Origin: Rhodocyclaceae bacterium
GTDB lineage: Bacteria > Pseudomonadota > Gammaproteobacteria > Burkholderiales > Rhodocyclaceae
NCBI GenBank assembly: GCA_019455325.1
Contig: JACFMQ010000002.1
Span: 331,353 to 395,352, forward strand
Direction: 5' to 3'
DNA: 64,000 nt
Shown: positions 1 to 10,048 of the stretch, piece by piece
How the letters are laid out: every line of letters begins with the position of its first letter
Numbering within the stretch: the stretch's first letter is position 1
The notes under the pieces: model-generated
Database searches by the model: none
The model's input: the letters and a program-made list of their open reading frames with translations, nothing else
Told to the model about the DNA's origin: nothing
Translations under genes and position numbers: made by a program

Positions 1-488
1 CAGTGCAGGCCGACCATGAGGTCCATGTGGCGGCGGTTGGCGAGCCCGGTCAGGCCGTCGCGGTTGGCCTGCTCCTCCAGCTTGCGGTTGGCCGCGGCGA
101 GACGCTGGCGGACGTCGGCGATGCGCGCCATGGCCTTCATCTTGGCCTGCAGCACGACCTCCGGCACCGACTTCGACATGAAGTCGTCGCCGCCCGCCTC
201 GATCGCCGTCACCAGATTCTCCGGCGTGTCCGAGGCGGTCAGGAAGATGATCGGCGTCCACGCCCAGGACTGCGTCGCCTCGTGCGCGCGGATCAGGTTG
301 GTGGCCTCGAAGCCGTTCATCACCGGCATCTCGATGTCCATCAGCACGAGGTCGGGCGGGCTCTCGCGGAAGCGGTCGACGGCGACGCGGCCGTTCTCGG
401 CGACGCTCGTCTCGTGGCCGAGGGCGGGCAGGCGCGCGGCCATCACGGCGGCGATGGCGCGGGTGTCTTCTGCGATCAGGATTTTCAC
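1..488 (-). CDS. Response regulator with GGDEF domain (3' end beyond window)
   Basis: The frame opens with GTG at 488 and reads VKILIAEDTRAIAAVMAARL, a CheY-type receiver start with acidic residues. The phospho-acceptor Asp lies in LVLMDIEMPVMNGFEA and the switch Thr in IIFLTASD; the conserved Lys follows in DDFMSKSVPEVVL. A short linker leads to NRDGLTGLANRRHMDLMV, the typical opening of a GGDEF diguanylate cyclase domain, which is cut by the window edge. The GGDEF signature itself is therefore not visible, so cyclase activity is inferred from the N-terminal part of the domain. It would couple phosphorylation to cyclic di-GMP synthesis in the cytoplasm. The neighbouring double-receiver regulator on the same strand starts upstream. 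Confidence 0.85.
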   Translation of the reverse strand, partial: MKILIAEDTRAIAAVMAARLPALGHETSVAENGRVAVDRFRESPPDLVLMDIEMPVMNGFEATNLIRAHEATQSWAWTPIIFLTASDTPENLVTAIEAGGDDFMSKSVPEVVLQAKMKAMARIADVRQRLAAANRKLEEQANRDGLTGLANRRHMDLMVGLH

Positions 489-551
489 GCTGCGGGCATG
501 GCGACGGTCTGTCCGAAGCGCATGAAGATACCGCGAAACGGCGCCGGCGGC

Positions 552-1352
552 TCAGGCCAGGCGGCGCATGACGCCTTCGATGTAGGCCGGGCGCAGCGGC
601 TTGAGGATGTAGCCGCGGGCGCCGAGCCGGGCCGCGCGCGCGACGAAGTCGCGGTCGGCGCAGCCAGTGACCATCACCACCGCCGTCTCCGGGCTGATCT
701 CGCGGATCAGCGGCAGCGCCTCAAGGCCGCCGAGCACCGGCATGTTCACGTCGAGGCAGAGGATCGCCGGCCGCAGCGCGCGCACCGCCTGCACGGCCTC
801 GGCACCGTTGCCGACGGCCTTGACGACGCGCAGCCCGCAGTCGTCGAGCAGGCCCCTGAGGACCAGACGGACGGAGGCGCTGTCGTCGGCGACGACCACC
901 GTCCGCCGGCCGTCGACGACGGCGCCGGCGACCGGCGGCGCGGCCTCGTCGGCGGCCGGCGCCTCTTCTTCGTCGGCGCGGGCGGCGGCCGTCCGCGCCT
1001 CGACCACGGCGTGCAGCTCATCGAGGATCTGCGCCTGGCTGAACGGCTTGCGGACGAAGCCGGAGGCGCCGGCGTCGGCCGCCCGCTGCTCGATGTCGGC
1101 CTCTTCCGAGCCGGTCATGAAGACGACGTCGATCGCCGGCGACAGCGCGTGGACGGCGGCGAGCAGTTCCAGGCCGTCGCGGCCGGGCAGGTGGTAGTCG
1201 AGGCAGACGATGTCGGGGTGCAGGCGGCGGACCGCTTCCTCCAGCCCGTCGCCGTCGGCGAGGGCGGCGACGACCTCGTGCCCGGCGCTGACGCAGAGGG
1301 CGGTGAGCACCTTGCAGATGCCGTCGTTGTCGTCGACGATCAGGATTCTCAC
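552..1352 (-). CDS. Response regulator with two receiver domains
   Basis: The protein has 266 residues from GTG at 1352, where VRILIVDDNDG begins a receiver domain; a longer open frame upstream has no receiver-like sequence and is not used. Receiver 1 (about 1-120) has its acceptor Asp in IVCLDYHLPGRDG and Lys in FVRKPFS. A Glu/Ala-rich linker (about 125-145) leads to receiver 2, with VVVADDSASVR, acceptor Asp in ILCLDVNMPVLGG, Thr in VMVTGCAD and Lys in YILKPLRP. There is no output domain, so it probably works by protein contact or as a phosphorelay node. It lies beside a receiver-GGDEF gene and divergently from a chemoreceptor, which suggests a local signalling set. The cognate kinase is not in view. 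Confidence 0.85.
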   Translation of the reverse strand: MRILIVDDNDGICKVLTALCVSAGHEVVAALADGDGLEEAVRRLHPDIVCLDYHLPGRDGLELLAAVHALSPAIDVVFMTGSEEADIEQRAADAGASGFVRKPFSQAQILDELHAVVEARTAAARADEEEAPAADEAAPPVAGAVVDGRRTVVVADDSASVRLVLRGLLDDCGLRVVKAVGNGAEAVQAVRALRPAILCLDVNMPVLGGLEALPLIREISPETAVVMVTGCADRDFVARAARLGARGYILKPLRPAYIEGVMRRLA

Positions 1353-1642
1353 GCGGTGGATCTTCGGGAAAGTCTTGTCGGGGCGCACATGATACCGCGC
1401 CGGGGCCGCCCGCCGGCGATCGCGGCGGGCGCGGACGGGCCGATACACAAAAAAGACAACAATTCCGGCCGAAAATCGCGCGACGGTGTCAACTTGGTAG
1501 CATTTTCCCGCCGCACCGCGCTCCGCGCCGGTTCTGGATTTATACTCGCCCGCACAAAAAGAACGGCGGCCTGCCCGCCGGAAAACAATGACAACGTCGA
1601 ACTCCGACAGAGCAGAGTCGACAACGGGAGGGGGAGTCACAC

Positions 1643-3643
1643 ATGTCGCAACGTCGCACCTCGGTGGCGAGAAAGCTCATTCTCGTCCTCGCATCGAGCA
1701 TCACCGTCGTTCTCGCCGCGGCCGCGTTCGGCCTGTCTGGCTTCCTCACCGACAAGCTCGAACAAAAGGCGCTGGAAAGCCTGCAGAGCACCAACCGCAT
1801 GGTGATCGACATGATCGACACCTACAACCGCCTGCTGGAACAGACGGTGCAGCGGCTGAGCCCGATCTTCGCCGCCAGCTACCCGCGACCCTTCAGCCTC
1901 GATGCCGACGGCACGCTGCGCCACGGCGGCGAGCCGATCACCCTCGCCGACACCGCCACCCCGGACCGCTTCACGGCGCTCACCCACGTCGCGGCGACGG
2001 TGCTGACGCGCAAGGGCGACGACTTCGAGCGCACCTCGACCTCGGTCCGGGACGAGAAGGGCAACCGCGCCTCGGGCACCCTGCTCGGCCCCGACCATCC
2101 GGCGGTAGCGAAGCTGCTCAAGGGCGAGTCCTACACCGGCAAGGCGAAGATGCTCGGCCGCGACTTCATGACGCACTACCAGCCGATCAAGGACGCCGGC
2201 GGCACGGTGATCGGCACCTTCTTCGTCGGCCTCGACTTCACCGAGGGCCTCGCCGCGCTGAAGCAGAAGGTGCTGGCGGTGAAGATCGGCACCACCGGCT
2301 ATCCCTACGCGCTCGACGCCGGCCGCGACAAGGCCGTGCTCACCATCCACCCGGCCAGCGAAGGCAAGTCGCTGCTCGGCACCAAGGACACCAACGGCAA
2401 GGATTTCATCGCCGAGATGCTGGAGAAGAAGAACGGCGTCACCACCTACTGGTGGCAGAACCCCGGCGAAGCGGCGCCGCGCGAGAAGGTCGTGGCCTAC
2501 GACCATTACCCGGAATGGAACTGGCTGATCGCCTCCGGCAGCTATCTCGACGAATTCAACTCGGAAGGCAAGGAGACCGGGCGCGGCATGATGCTCGTCA
2601 CGCTGCTGCTGATCCCGATCGTCGTCGGCCTCGTCTGGTGGAGCACGCGGCGCTGGATCGCGCGGCCGCTGGAGGCGGCGGTCGAGGTCGCGGCGCACGT
2701 CGCCGGGGGCGACTTCACGCACCGCATCGAGGCGCGCGGCGAAGACGAGATCGGCCGCCTGATGCGCTCGCTCGCCAGCATGCAGCAGCACCTCGCCACC
2801 ACCATCCGCGGCGTGCGCGACACGGCCGTCGGCGTCGCCGCCGACGCCGACCAGCTCAACACCGCCGCCTCGACCGTGGCCGCCGGCTCGCAGGAGCAGG
2901 CCGACGCGGCGAGCAGCATGGCCGCCTCGGTCGAAGAGATGAGCGCCAGCATCGACATGATCTCGCAGCACGCCGGCGACGCGCAGACCATCTCGGCCGA
3001 GTCGGAGCGGGTGTCGGAAGAAAGCTCGGGCACCATCCAGGAGGCGGTGGCGGCGATGAACCGCATCGCCGAGACGGTGAAGGACGCCTCGCGCACGGTG
3101 GAGACGCTCGGCCAGGAGATCGAGGAGATCTCCGCCATCGCCGGCGTCATCAAGGAGATCGCCGACCAGACCAACCTGCTGGCGCTCAACGCCGCCATCG
3201 AGGCGGCGCGCGCCGGCGAGCAGGGCCGCGGCTTCGCCGTCGTCGCCGACGAGGTGCGGAAGCTCGCCGAGCGGACGACCAAGTCCACGCACGAGATCGG
3301 CGAGATGATCACGCGCATCCAGCACGGCACGCGCGAGGCCGTCGGCAACATGAACCGCGGCGTCGGCGAGGTGAGCAGCGGCGTCGAGCTGGCGGCCATG
3401 GCCGACGAGGCGATCCACCGCATCCACGACGGCGCGCGGCAGGTGTCGCAGGCGGTGAGCAGCATCTCGGACGCCATCCGCGAGCAGAGCATCGCCAGCA
3501 CGACGGTGGCCAAGGGGCTGGAAACCATCGCCCGCATGACCGAGCAGAACAACGCCGAGGCGCAGAACACCGCGACCGCCGCCGAGGAGCTGCAGGCACT
3601 GGCCCGGACGTTGCACAATAGCGTCGAGCGCTTCAAGGTCTGA
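1643..3643 (+). CDS. Methyl-accepting chemotaxis protein with periplasmic Cache sensor
   Basis: This 666-residue protein starts at ATG 1643 behind a GGAGGGGGAG ribosome site. A first membrane helix (about 11-32) is followed by a periplasmic Cache-type sensor (about 35-305, with [20 protein letters not shown] and [12 protein letters not shown] typical of the Cache_3/Cache_2 fold). A second helix (about 315-333), a HAMP segment and a long coiled-coil signalling domain follow. The hairpin tip, [20 protein letters not shown], lies near residue 505. It is an inner-membrane receptor signalling to CheA/CheW. The ligand cannot be read from sequence; small organic acids are common ligands of the fold. 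No CheR-binding C-terminal pentapeptide is apparent; the protein ends in NSVERFKV. Confidence 0.93.
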   Translation: MSQRRTSVARKLILVLASSITVVLAAAAFGLSGFLTDKLEQKALESLQSTNRMVIDMIDTYNRLLEQTVQRLSPIFAASYPRPFSLDADGTLRHGGEPITLADTATPDRFTALTHVAATVLTRKGDDFERTSTSVRDEKGNRASGTLLGPDHPAVAKLLKGESYTGKAKMLGRDFMTHYQPIKDAGGTVIGTFFVGLDFTEGLAALKQKVLAVKIGTTGYPYALDAGRDKAVLTIHPASEGKSLLGTKDTNGKDFIAEMLEKKNGVTTYWWQNPGEAAPREKVVAYDHYPEWNWLIASGSYLDEFNSEGKETGRGMMLVTLLLIPIVVGLVWWSTRRWIARPLEAAVEVAAHVAGGDFTHRIEARGEDEIGRLMRSLASMQQHLATTIRGVRDTAVGVAADADQLNTAASTVAAGSQEQADAASSMAASVEEMSASIDMISQHAGDAQTISAESERVSEESSGTIQEAVAAMNRIAETVKDASRTVETLGQEIEEISAIAGVIKEIADQTNLLALNAAIEAARAGEQGRGFAVVADEVRKLAERTTKSTHEIGEMITRIQHGTREAVGNMNRGVGEVSSGVELAAMADEAIHRIHDGARQVSQAVSSISDAIREQSIASTTVAKGLETIARMTEQNNAEAQNTATAAEELQALARTLHNSVERFKV

Positions 3644-3678
3644 CCCACCGGCGGATCGGCGCCCAGCGAAAGGCGGGC

Positions 3679-5004
3679 ATGTTCGGCTTCGGCGACAGCG
3701 AAAAAAAGATCAGGGCGCAGATCGACGATCTGCGCCCTGGGCATTTCATCGAACTGGAGGGCGGCTGGTTCGCGCACAACTTCATCCGCTCGAAGTTCCT
3801 GATCGACTCGCCGCGGGTGATCGACGAACTGCGCGCCGCCGGCATCCACAGCGTGCTGGTCGTCCCCGAGAAGAGCAGCATCCCCTTCCCGGCGCCGCCG
3901 GACGCCGCGCCGCAGCCGGTGCCGGCGGCGGCAGCGGCAGCGGACGCGCCGCCACCGGCGGCGAGACCCGTCGCGGCCAACGGCGAGGCGGCGATCCCGG
4001 CGGACGCGCCGGTGACGCTGCGCGAGGCGGTGCGCCGCGGCGGCGAGATGCGCCGCCGCCAGGAGGCCGCCGAGCAGGCGCACGCACAGGCGCTGCAGGA
4101 GACGCAGTTCGTCATGAAGAACCTGCTCGCGCCCGGCGGCGGCATCGCCGAGCGCACCCGCGCGCTCGTAGACGGCGCGGTGTCCACGGTGATGGCCGAC
4201 GACGCGACGCTGCACCTGCTCTCCAGCCGGCACGGGGAGATGTCGCAGCGCTTCCACGCGCTGCAGGTGATGACGCTCGGCCTGCTCATCGGCCGCCGCC
4301 TCGGGCTGTCGACGGAAGAGTTGAACGACCTGGCGACGGCCGCCCTCTTCCACGACGTCGGCATCGGCCGGCTGCAGGACTCGGTGCGCATGGCCGGCGG
4401 CGGCGGCAGCCGCATCGAGCAGGACGCCTACCAGGCGCACGTGCTCTACAGCGTCGAGATGATCAAGGGCAACGCGGCCGTGTCGAAGGCGGCGCAGGCC
4501 GCCATCCTCACCCACCACGAAGCCTTCAACGGCAGCGGCTACCCGAAGAAGCTCGCCGGCGAGGACATCCCGCTGCTCGGCCGCATCCTCGCCGTCGCCG
4601 ACCGCTACGACTACCTCGTGAACCCGGCCGCCAGCCCGCTCGGCATGACGCCGGCGGAAGCCCTCTCGCGCCTCTTCCAGGCCGAGGGCGCGCGCTTCGA
4701 CAAGCGCGTGCTGCACGCCTTCGCCAAGTCGGTCGGCATCTATCCGCCGGGCTCCATCGTGCAGCTCTCCGACGACCGCTACGGCATCGTCATCGGCGTG
4801 AACACCGACATGCTGATGTGCCCGGCGGTGCTCGTCTACGAGCCGACGGTGCCGAAGAGCCAGGCGCCGGTGGTCGACCTGCTGGAAACGGCCGACCTCA
4901 ACATCAAAAAGTGCATCGCCGCCGCGCTGGTGCCGAAGGACGTTCTCGACTACCTCAACCCGCGCGGCCGCGTCGCCTATTTTTACTCGCGCGGCACGAG
5001 CTGA
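3679..5004 (+). CDS. DUF3391 / HD-GYP domain protein
   Basis: A 441-residue cytoplasmic protein. Residues about 7-130 match the DUF3391 module that precedes many HD-GYP domains (GHFIELEGGWFAHNFI), followed by an Ala/Pro-rich linker. The HD-GYP domain has FHDVG near residue 220 and HHEAFNGSGYP near 280, then DRYDYLV. HD-GYP proteins are cyclic di-GMP phosphodiesterases with a di- or tri-metal centre. The usual HDxGK reads HDVGIG here, so the Lys after the first HD motif is absent; activity may be altered. It sits 35 bp after the chemoreceptor gene and may be cotranscribed. A perfect 13-bp inverted repeat lies just inside the reading frame. Confidence 0.88.
   Translation: MFGFGDSEKKIRAQIDDLRPGHFIELEGGWFAHNFIRSKFLIDSPRVIDELRAAGIHSVLVVPEKSSIPFPAPPDAAPQPVPAAAAAADAPPPAARPVAANGEAAIPADAPVTLREAVRRGGEMRRRQEAAEQAHAQALQETQFVMKNLLAPGGGIAERTRALVDGAVSTVMADDATLHLLSSRHGEMSQRFHALQVMTLGLLIGRRLGLSTEELNDLATAALFHDVGIGRLQDSVRMAGGGGSRIEQDAYQAHVLYSVEMIKGNAAVSKAAQAAILTHHEAFNGSGYPKKLAGEDIPLLGRILAVADRYDYLVNPAASPLGMTPAEALSRLFQAEGARFDKRVLHAFAKSVGIYPPGSIVQLSDDRYGIVIGVNTDMLMCPAVLVYEPTVPKSQAPVVDLLETADLNIKKCIAAALVPKDVLDYLNPRGRVAYFYSRGTS
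3711..3739. repeat. Perfect 13-bp inverted repeat inside the HD-GYP start region
   Basis: The arm CAGGGCGCAGATC is followed by GAC and by its exact reverse complement. It begins 32 bases after the HD-GYP start codon and encodes part of the DUF3391 N-terminus (RAQIDDLRPG). As RNA it would form a 13-bp stem with a 3-base loop close to the start codon. Confidence 0.8.
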
Positions 5005-5057
5005 GGTTCGCCGCCGCCGGCTCGGTGAGCCGCCGAAGCTGTGATAGCATCGGCCGG

Positions 5058-5270
5058 CGTTGGTGCTCGCGGCGACCTTCTGTCGGCGCGGTTAAACGGG
5101 AAGCCGGAAGATCCCGCCGTCGGGCGGATCCAACCGGCGCTGCCCCCGCAACGGTAAGTGGACGGACGCTCGCGTCCTGCCTTCATCTCTCGCGCCACTG
5201 ACGACGCCTGCGTCGTCGGGAAGGCTGGTGAAGGCCGCCTCCACCAGCCCGGATACCGGCCAACGAGGTG
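5058..5270 (+). promoter_or_regulatory. Cobalamin (B12) riboswitch
   Basis: The leader has the conserved parts of the cobalamin riboswitch in order: GGTGCT near 5062, a GGTTAAA-like segment followed by GGGAAGCCGG, the core GCTGCCCCCGCAACGGTAA at about 5139-5157, and the B12 box AGCCCGGATACCGGCC at about 5246-5261. A further GCATGCCG-type stem pair lies between it and the downstream start codon and could be the expression platform. A TGATAGCAT stretch at 5042 may be the -10 region. By family knowledge adenosylcobalamin or another cobalamin turns expression off. The controlled genes are the DUF2796 protein and the CobN-like chelatase. Confidence 0.95.
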
Positions 5271-5347
5271 GTTCGGCATCATGCCGGACGGTAAGGCTCG
5301 CATGCCGACGGGGAGGTCGGCGAGAGCGCATTTTCCAGGCTTATCCC

Positions 5348-5887
5348 ATGAAATCCTTTCTCCATACCGTCGCGGCGATCGGCCGTCGGCACGCCTGCAT
5401 CCTCGCCGGTGGCATCCTGTGCTTTTCCACGGCGTCCTGGGCGCACGGCAACCACACCCACGGCCACGGCACCGCCAGGCTGGTCGTCGACGGCCCGACG
5501 CTGGCCGTGACGCTGGACGTGCCGCTCGAAAGCTATCTCGGCTACGACTACCCGCCCGGCGACGACGCGCAGCAGAAGACCTGGGCCGATTTCCGGGCGC
5601 GCCTCGCCGACCCCCTGCGCTTCGTCGAACCGGCCGCCGACGCGCAGTGCGCGGTGCGCGACGCCAAGACCTCGCCGAACCTCGACGCGGCGGACGCGCA
5701 GGCCGACATCGACAACCTGGTCCTGGAAATACGGTTTACGTGCGCCCGCCCCGAGGCGCTGAAATCGGTCGGCTTCACGGCCTTCCGCGAACACCCCGGC
5801 CTCAAGCAACTGCGCGTGCAGGTGAAGAACGGCGCGACGCGCAAGACGCTGACCGTGCGGCCGCGCTTCCCGGCCGTGATGTTCTGA
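5348..5887 (+). CDS. DUF2796 (ZrgA-like) periplasmic His-rich protein
   Basis: ATG 5348 gives a 179-residue protein with an N-terminal signal peptide ending near FSTASWAHG, immediately followed by the His-rich stretch HGNHTHGHGTARL. The remainder matches the DUF2796 family (VDGPTLAVTLDVPLESYLGYD, then ALKSVGFTAFREHPGLKQLRVQ). The family includes ZrgA, tied to zinc acquisition in Vibrio, so metal binding in the periplasm is likely. It is the first gene after the cobalamin riboswitch and lies 10 bp before the CobN-like gene. Its placement suggests a metal donor, acceptor or buffer for that chelatase; this is inference. A longer in-frame opening within the riboswitch is rejected because it would translate the aptamer. 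Confidence 0.85.
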   Translation: MKSFLHTVAAIGRRHACILAGGILCFSTASWAHGNHTHGHGTARLVVDGPTLAVTLDVPLESYLGYDYPPGDDAQQKTWADFRARLADPLRFVEPAADAQCAVRDAKTSPNLDAADAQADIDNLVLEIRFTCARPEALKSVGFTAFREHPGLKQLRVQVKNGATRKTLTVRPRFPAVMF

Positions 5888-5897
5888 GGCGGGCCTG

Positions 5898-8800
5898 ATG
5901 CGCCTGACAAGCGCAGCCAACACCCACCGCAGAGGCGCAAAGGCGCAAAGGTTCGCAAAGGAAAACCAGGGCAAGGAATTTCTTTGCGCTTCCTTTGCGC
6001 CTTTGCGTCTTTGCGGTGGATTTTTCCGTCTTCTCCTGCTCGCCGCGCTCTGCATCGGCTCGGCGCAGGCGCGGCAACTGCTGTGGGTGAGCACCGACAT
6101 CACGCCGGCGGTGCGCAGCGCGCTGGTCGAGCGTCTGGCCGTCGAGGGCGGCTGGCGTTTCCGCGCGATCGACCACCCGCTGGCCCTGCCCGCGGCCGGG
6201 CGGAGCGAAGCCCGCGACGCGCTCGCCCGGGCGGTTGCCGCGGCCGACGCGGTATGGGTCGATGCGCCGCACGCCGCGGCGCGGGCCCTGCTCGCCGATC
6301 TGCTCGGCGCCGGCGCAACGCGCCGCACCTCGTCTGGATCGAGCCGGAAGGGGCGGCCGACCGCCTCGTCGACTACCTGCGCCACGGCGGCGAAGCCAAC
6401 GTCCGCAGCGCGCTGACGCTGGCCGCGCGCCGCCTCGCCGGACAGACCGGCGACGCGGCGCTGGCCGGGCTGCCGCCGCCGCGCGCCTGGCCGCAACGGG
6501 GCCTCTACCATCCGGCCGCCCCCGATTTCTTCGCCGACGCCGACGCGCTGCGGCGCTGGCTGGACGGCCGCGCGGAAGATGGCGCGGAAGATGGCTCAAA
6601 CCCGGCGGTAGCCGTACTCGTCCATCGCCATCACTTCATCAACGGCGACACCGCCTGGCTCGACGAGTGGCTGCGCCGCTTCGCCGCGCGCGGCCTGTTC
6701 GCCTATGCCGCGTTCGGCCAGCAGCTCGACGCGCCAGGGCTGCGCGACCTGCTGACGACCGCCGCGGCCCGCCGCGACGACGGCCCGGAATCGCTGCATC
6801 CGCAAATCCTGGTGCTGCACCAGCTCGCCTCGAAGGGCGCAGAGCTGCAGGCGCTGTTCGCCCGCTGGCGCGTGCCCGTGCTCTCGGCGCTGCCCTACCG
6901 GCACGGCGACGCGGCGGCCTGGCAGGCCGACCCGACCGGGCTGCGCCTCGCGGACACGCCCTTCTACCTGTTCCAGCCGGAGGCGGCCGGCGCCATCGAC
7001 CCGCTGATCGTCGCCGCCCATCCGGGCGGGCGGCGGCCGGCCGAACTGATCGCCCGCCAGGCCGACGCCGTCGCCGCCAAGGCGGCGCGCCTGATCGCCC
7101 TCGCCCGCGCGCCGAACGCCGAGAAGCGCGTGGTGACGATGGTCTACAACTACCCGGCCGGCGGCAGCAATTTCGGCGCCTCCTTTCTGAACGTGCCGCG
7201 CAGCCTGGAAAACGTCGGCGCCGCGCTGGCCGGGGCCGGCTACGACACGCAGCCCCTCGCCGAAGCCGAATGGATCGCGCGGCTGCAGCCGCTACTGCGC
7301 GCCTACTACGCCGAGGCCGACCTCTACCGCCTGCTCGTCGACGGCGACGCCGCCGCGCTGCCGCTGCGCGCCTATCGGGCGTGGTGGGACGATCTGCCGG
7401 AAGCCGTGCGCCGGCGCATCGCCGCGCACTGGGGGCCGCCCGAGCAGAGCCGCTACGTGGTCGAGTGGCAGGGCGAGCCGGTCTTCGTGATCCCGCGGCT
7501 GCGACTGGGCAAGCTCTCGGTGCTGCCGCAGCCGCCGCGCGAGGAAACCCTGCACCGCGGCCGGAACCCCTTCTCCCACAAGTCGGACGTGCCCCTGTCG
7601 CATCACTATCTGGCGGTCTACCTGTGGGCGCGGCAGGCCGACGCCCTGATCCACTTCGGCACGCACGGCACGCAGGAATGGGCGGCCGGCAAGGCGCGCG
7701 GCCTCGACGTGCTGGACGACGCGCTGCTGCCGCTCGGCGACGTGCCGGTGATCTACCCCTACATCGTCGACAACCTCGGCGAGGCGCTGACCGCCAAGCG
7801 GCGCGGGCGGGCGCTGCTGCTCAGCCACCGCACGCCGGTGCTGGCGACCGCCGGACTGTCGCCGGGCATGGGGCAACTGCACGAACTGATGCACGAATGG
7901 GCCATCGCCGACGACGGGCCGACCAAGGCGGCGGTCGGCGAACGCCTGATCGCGCTGATCGTCGACAACCGCCTGCACCACGACCTGAAGTGGCCGATCG
8001 AGCGCGTGCGCGGCGAACTCGACGCCTTCCTGGAGGCCCTGCATCCCTGGCTCGACCAGCTCGCCCACGGCAGCCAGCCGCGCGGACTGGCGGCGTTCGG
8101 CGCGGCGCCGGCGCCGGAGCTGCGCCGCCAACTGATCCTGCAGTCCCTGCGCACGCCGCTGCTCGACGCGCTGGGCGAGGACGTCGACGAAACCTTCCTG
8201 ATGGACTACCGGCAGATCGAGGATTCGCGGCCCATGCGCTGGCTGCGCGTGGCGCTCGCCGACGCCGGGGCGGCGAGCCGGCTCGACCTGCGTCCGGCGC
8301 AGAGCGACAGCGCCGTGCCCAACCGCGCGGCGGTGCACCGCATCGACGTCGACGCGCTGCGCGCGCTGGCCGAGCGCGCGCAGGCGCTGGACCGCCTGTT
8401 CGCCGAGGAAAGAGAGATGCCGGCGCTGCTCGCCGCGCTCGACGGGCACTTCATCCCGGCGGCCTACGGCGGCGACCCGATCCGCAACCCCGACAGCCTG
8501 CCGACCGGCCGCAACCTGATCGGGCTGGACCCCGCCCGCCTGCCGACCCAGCAGGCCTACACGGTGGCGCAGCTGATGTTCGACCAGTGGCTGGCCGAGT
8601 GGCGCAGCCGGCACGGCGACCGCCCGCCCGAGCGCCTGGCGCTGTCGTTGTGGGCGGGCGAGACGCTGCGCCACCAGGGGGTGATGGAAGCCCAGGCGCT
8701 GGTCGCCCTCGGCGTGCGGCCGGTCTGGGACGAGGCCGGCCGGCCGCGCGGCGTGGCGGTGATTCCGGCCGCCGAGCTAGGGCGGCCGCGGGTCGACGTG

Positions 8801-10012
8801 CTGCTCAGCGTGACCGGCTCCTACCGCGACCAGTTCCCGGCGGCGATGGCGCTGGTCGACGCCGCCGTCGCCGCCGTCAGCGCGGCCGAGCCGGACGGCG
8901 CCGTCGCCGGCCACAGCCGGGCGCTCGCCGACGACATGCGGCGGCGCGGCGCGACCGCGGCGCTCGCCGAGCAATTGGGCCGCGCCCGCGTTTTTGGCAA
9001 CGCCCCCGGCGACTACGGCACCGGCATCGCCGACGCCGTGCTCGACGACCGCCTGCGCGCGCGCGACGACCGCCTCGGCCGGATGTTCCTGCAGCGCATG
9101 AGCCAACCCTACGTCGACGGCGCGGCGGTTGACGGCATTCCTCCCGGCCTCGCCGCAGAGGCGCTCGGCGCCCGGCTGCGGGGCACCGACGCGGCGCTGC
9201 TGTCCCGCAGCTCGCACCTGTACGGCATGGTCACCTCGGACGACCCCTTCCAGTACCTCGGCGGGCTGGCCGCCGCCGCCCGCAGCGCCGGGCGGACGGC
9301 GCCGCTCGAACTCCACGTCAGCCAGTTGCAGAACGCCGACGAGCCGCACGCACAGACGGCGCAGCAGAGCATCGCCTTGGAGATGCAGGCGCGCTACCTG
9401 CACCCCGGCTGGGTCGAGGCGCTGCAGAAGGAAGGCTACGCCGGCACCCTGCAGGTGCTGAAGGCCACGCAGTTCGCCTGGGGCTGGCAGAGCCTGGTGA
9501 AGGACGCCGTGCGCGCCGACCACTGGCAGGGCTTCCACGACGTTTTCGTCAAGGACCGCCACAGGCTCGGCGTGCCCGACTGGCTGCGCAGCCATCCGCA
9601 GGCCTACGCGCAGACGCTGGAACGCCTGATCCAGGCCGCCCGCCACGGGCACTGGTCGCCGGACGCCGCGACCCGGCGGGAGCTGGCGGCGCTGTACCGC
9701 GAACTGACCGCAGCAGCACCGCTGGCGCAGCCCTCGCGCGCAGTCGAGGCCTGGGTCGAGCGCCAGTCGTCGAAGGCGACCGGCAAGGGCATGAACCGCC
9801 CGCCGGACGGAGAGACCCCGACGCCGCCTGCCGACGATCCCGCCCCCGCACCGACGGTCGAGTCCGGCGAAACCCACGTGCCGGTACGCGGCCTAGTGCT
9901 GGCGCCGCAGCCCGATGCGCCGCGCTCGCCGCCTGGCTGGATGCAACTGCTGTGGCTCCTGCCGCTGCTCGGCGGCGCGGCCTGGCAGGCTTTCTCCCGC
10001 GCGCGCCGATAG
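5898..10012 (+). CDS. CobN-like chelatase, periplasmic and membrane-anchored (one frameshift)
   Basis: The translation matches the CobN / magnesium chelatase H family across about 1370 residues (RVVTMVYNYPAGGSNFGASF, LIHFGTHGTQEWAAGKA, ALSLWAGETLRHQGVMEAQA, LLSVTGSYRDQFP). CobN is the large subunit of aerobic cobaltochelatase and is normally cytoplasmic. This one differs: a hydrophobic segment FFRLLLLAALCIGSAQA looks like a signal peptide, and the C-terminus has a Pro-rich stretch and a membrane helix (WMQLLWLLPLLGGAAW). It is therefore probably periplasmic and tethered. ATG 5898 has GAGG upstream. The frame changes at about 6306-6317, where one base appears missing: the N-terminal frame runs to LLGAG and the other frame continues NAPHLVWIEPEG. 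Either the gene is disrupted or the assembly has an error. Related CobN-like proteins (HmuS) have been linked to heme demetallation, so direction of catalysis is open. No CobS/CobT partners are in view. Confidence 0.85.
5924..6019. repeat. Dispersed palindromic element, copy 1 (in CobN N-terminus)
   Basis: The left arm begins CCACCGCAGAGGCGCAAAGG and the right arm ends with its near complement CTTTGCGTCTTTGCGGTGG; the centre is AT-richer. It shares its arms with copies at 30232 and 54744. The right half is translated in frame as CASFAPLRLCGGFF just before the CobN-like signal peptide. Confidence 0.85.
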
Positions 10013-10048
10013 CGCGCGGGACGCAGCGGCCTAGCTGGCCGCCTCGGC

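Noticed and set aside
5228..5347. Upstream start for the DUF2796 gene inside the riboswitch
   Set aside because: The sequence is structured aptamer RNA with the B12 box; the first credible start with a signal peptide is ATG 5348.
5924..6019. CRISPR-like reading of the repeated CGCAAAG/CGCAGAG units
   Set aside because: The units are parts of inverted-repeat arms, not regularly spaced direct repeats with unique spacers, and no cas genes are present.
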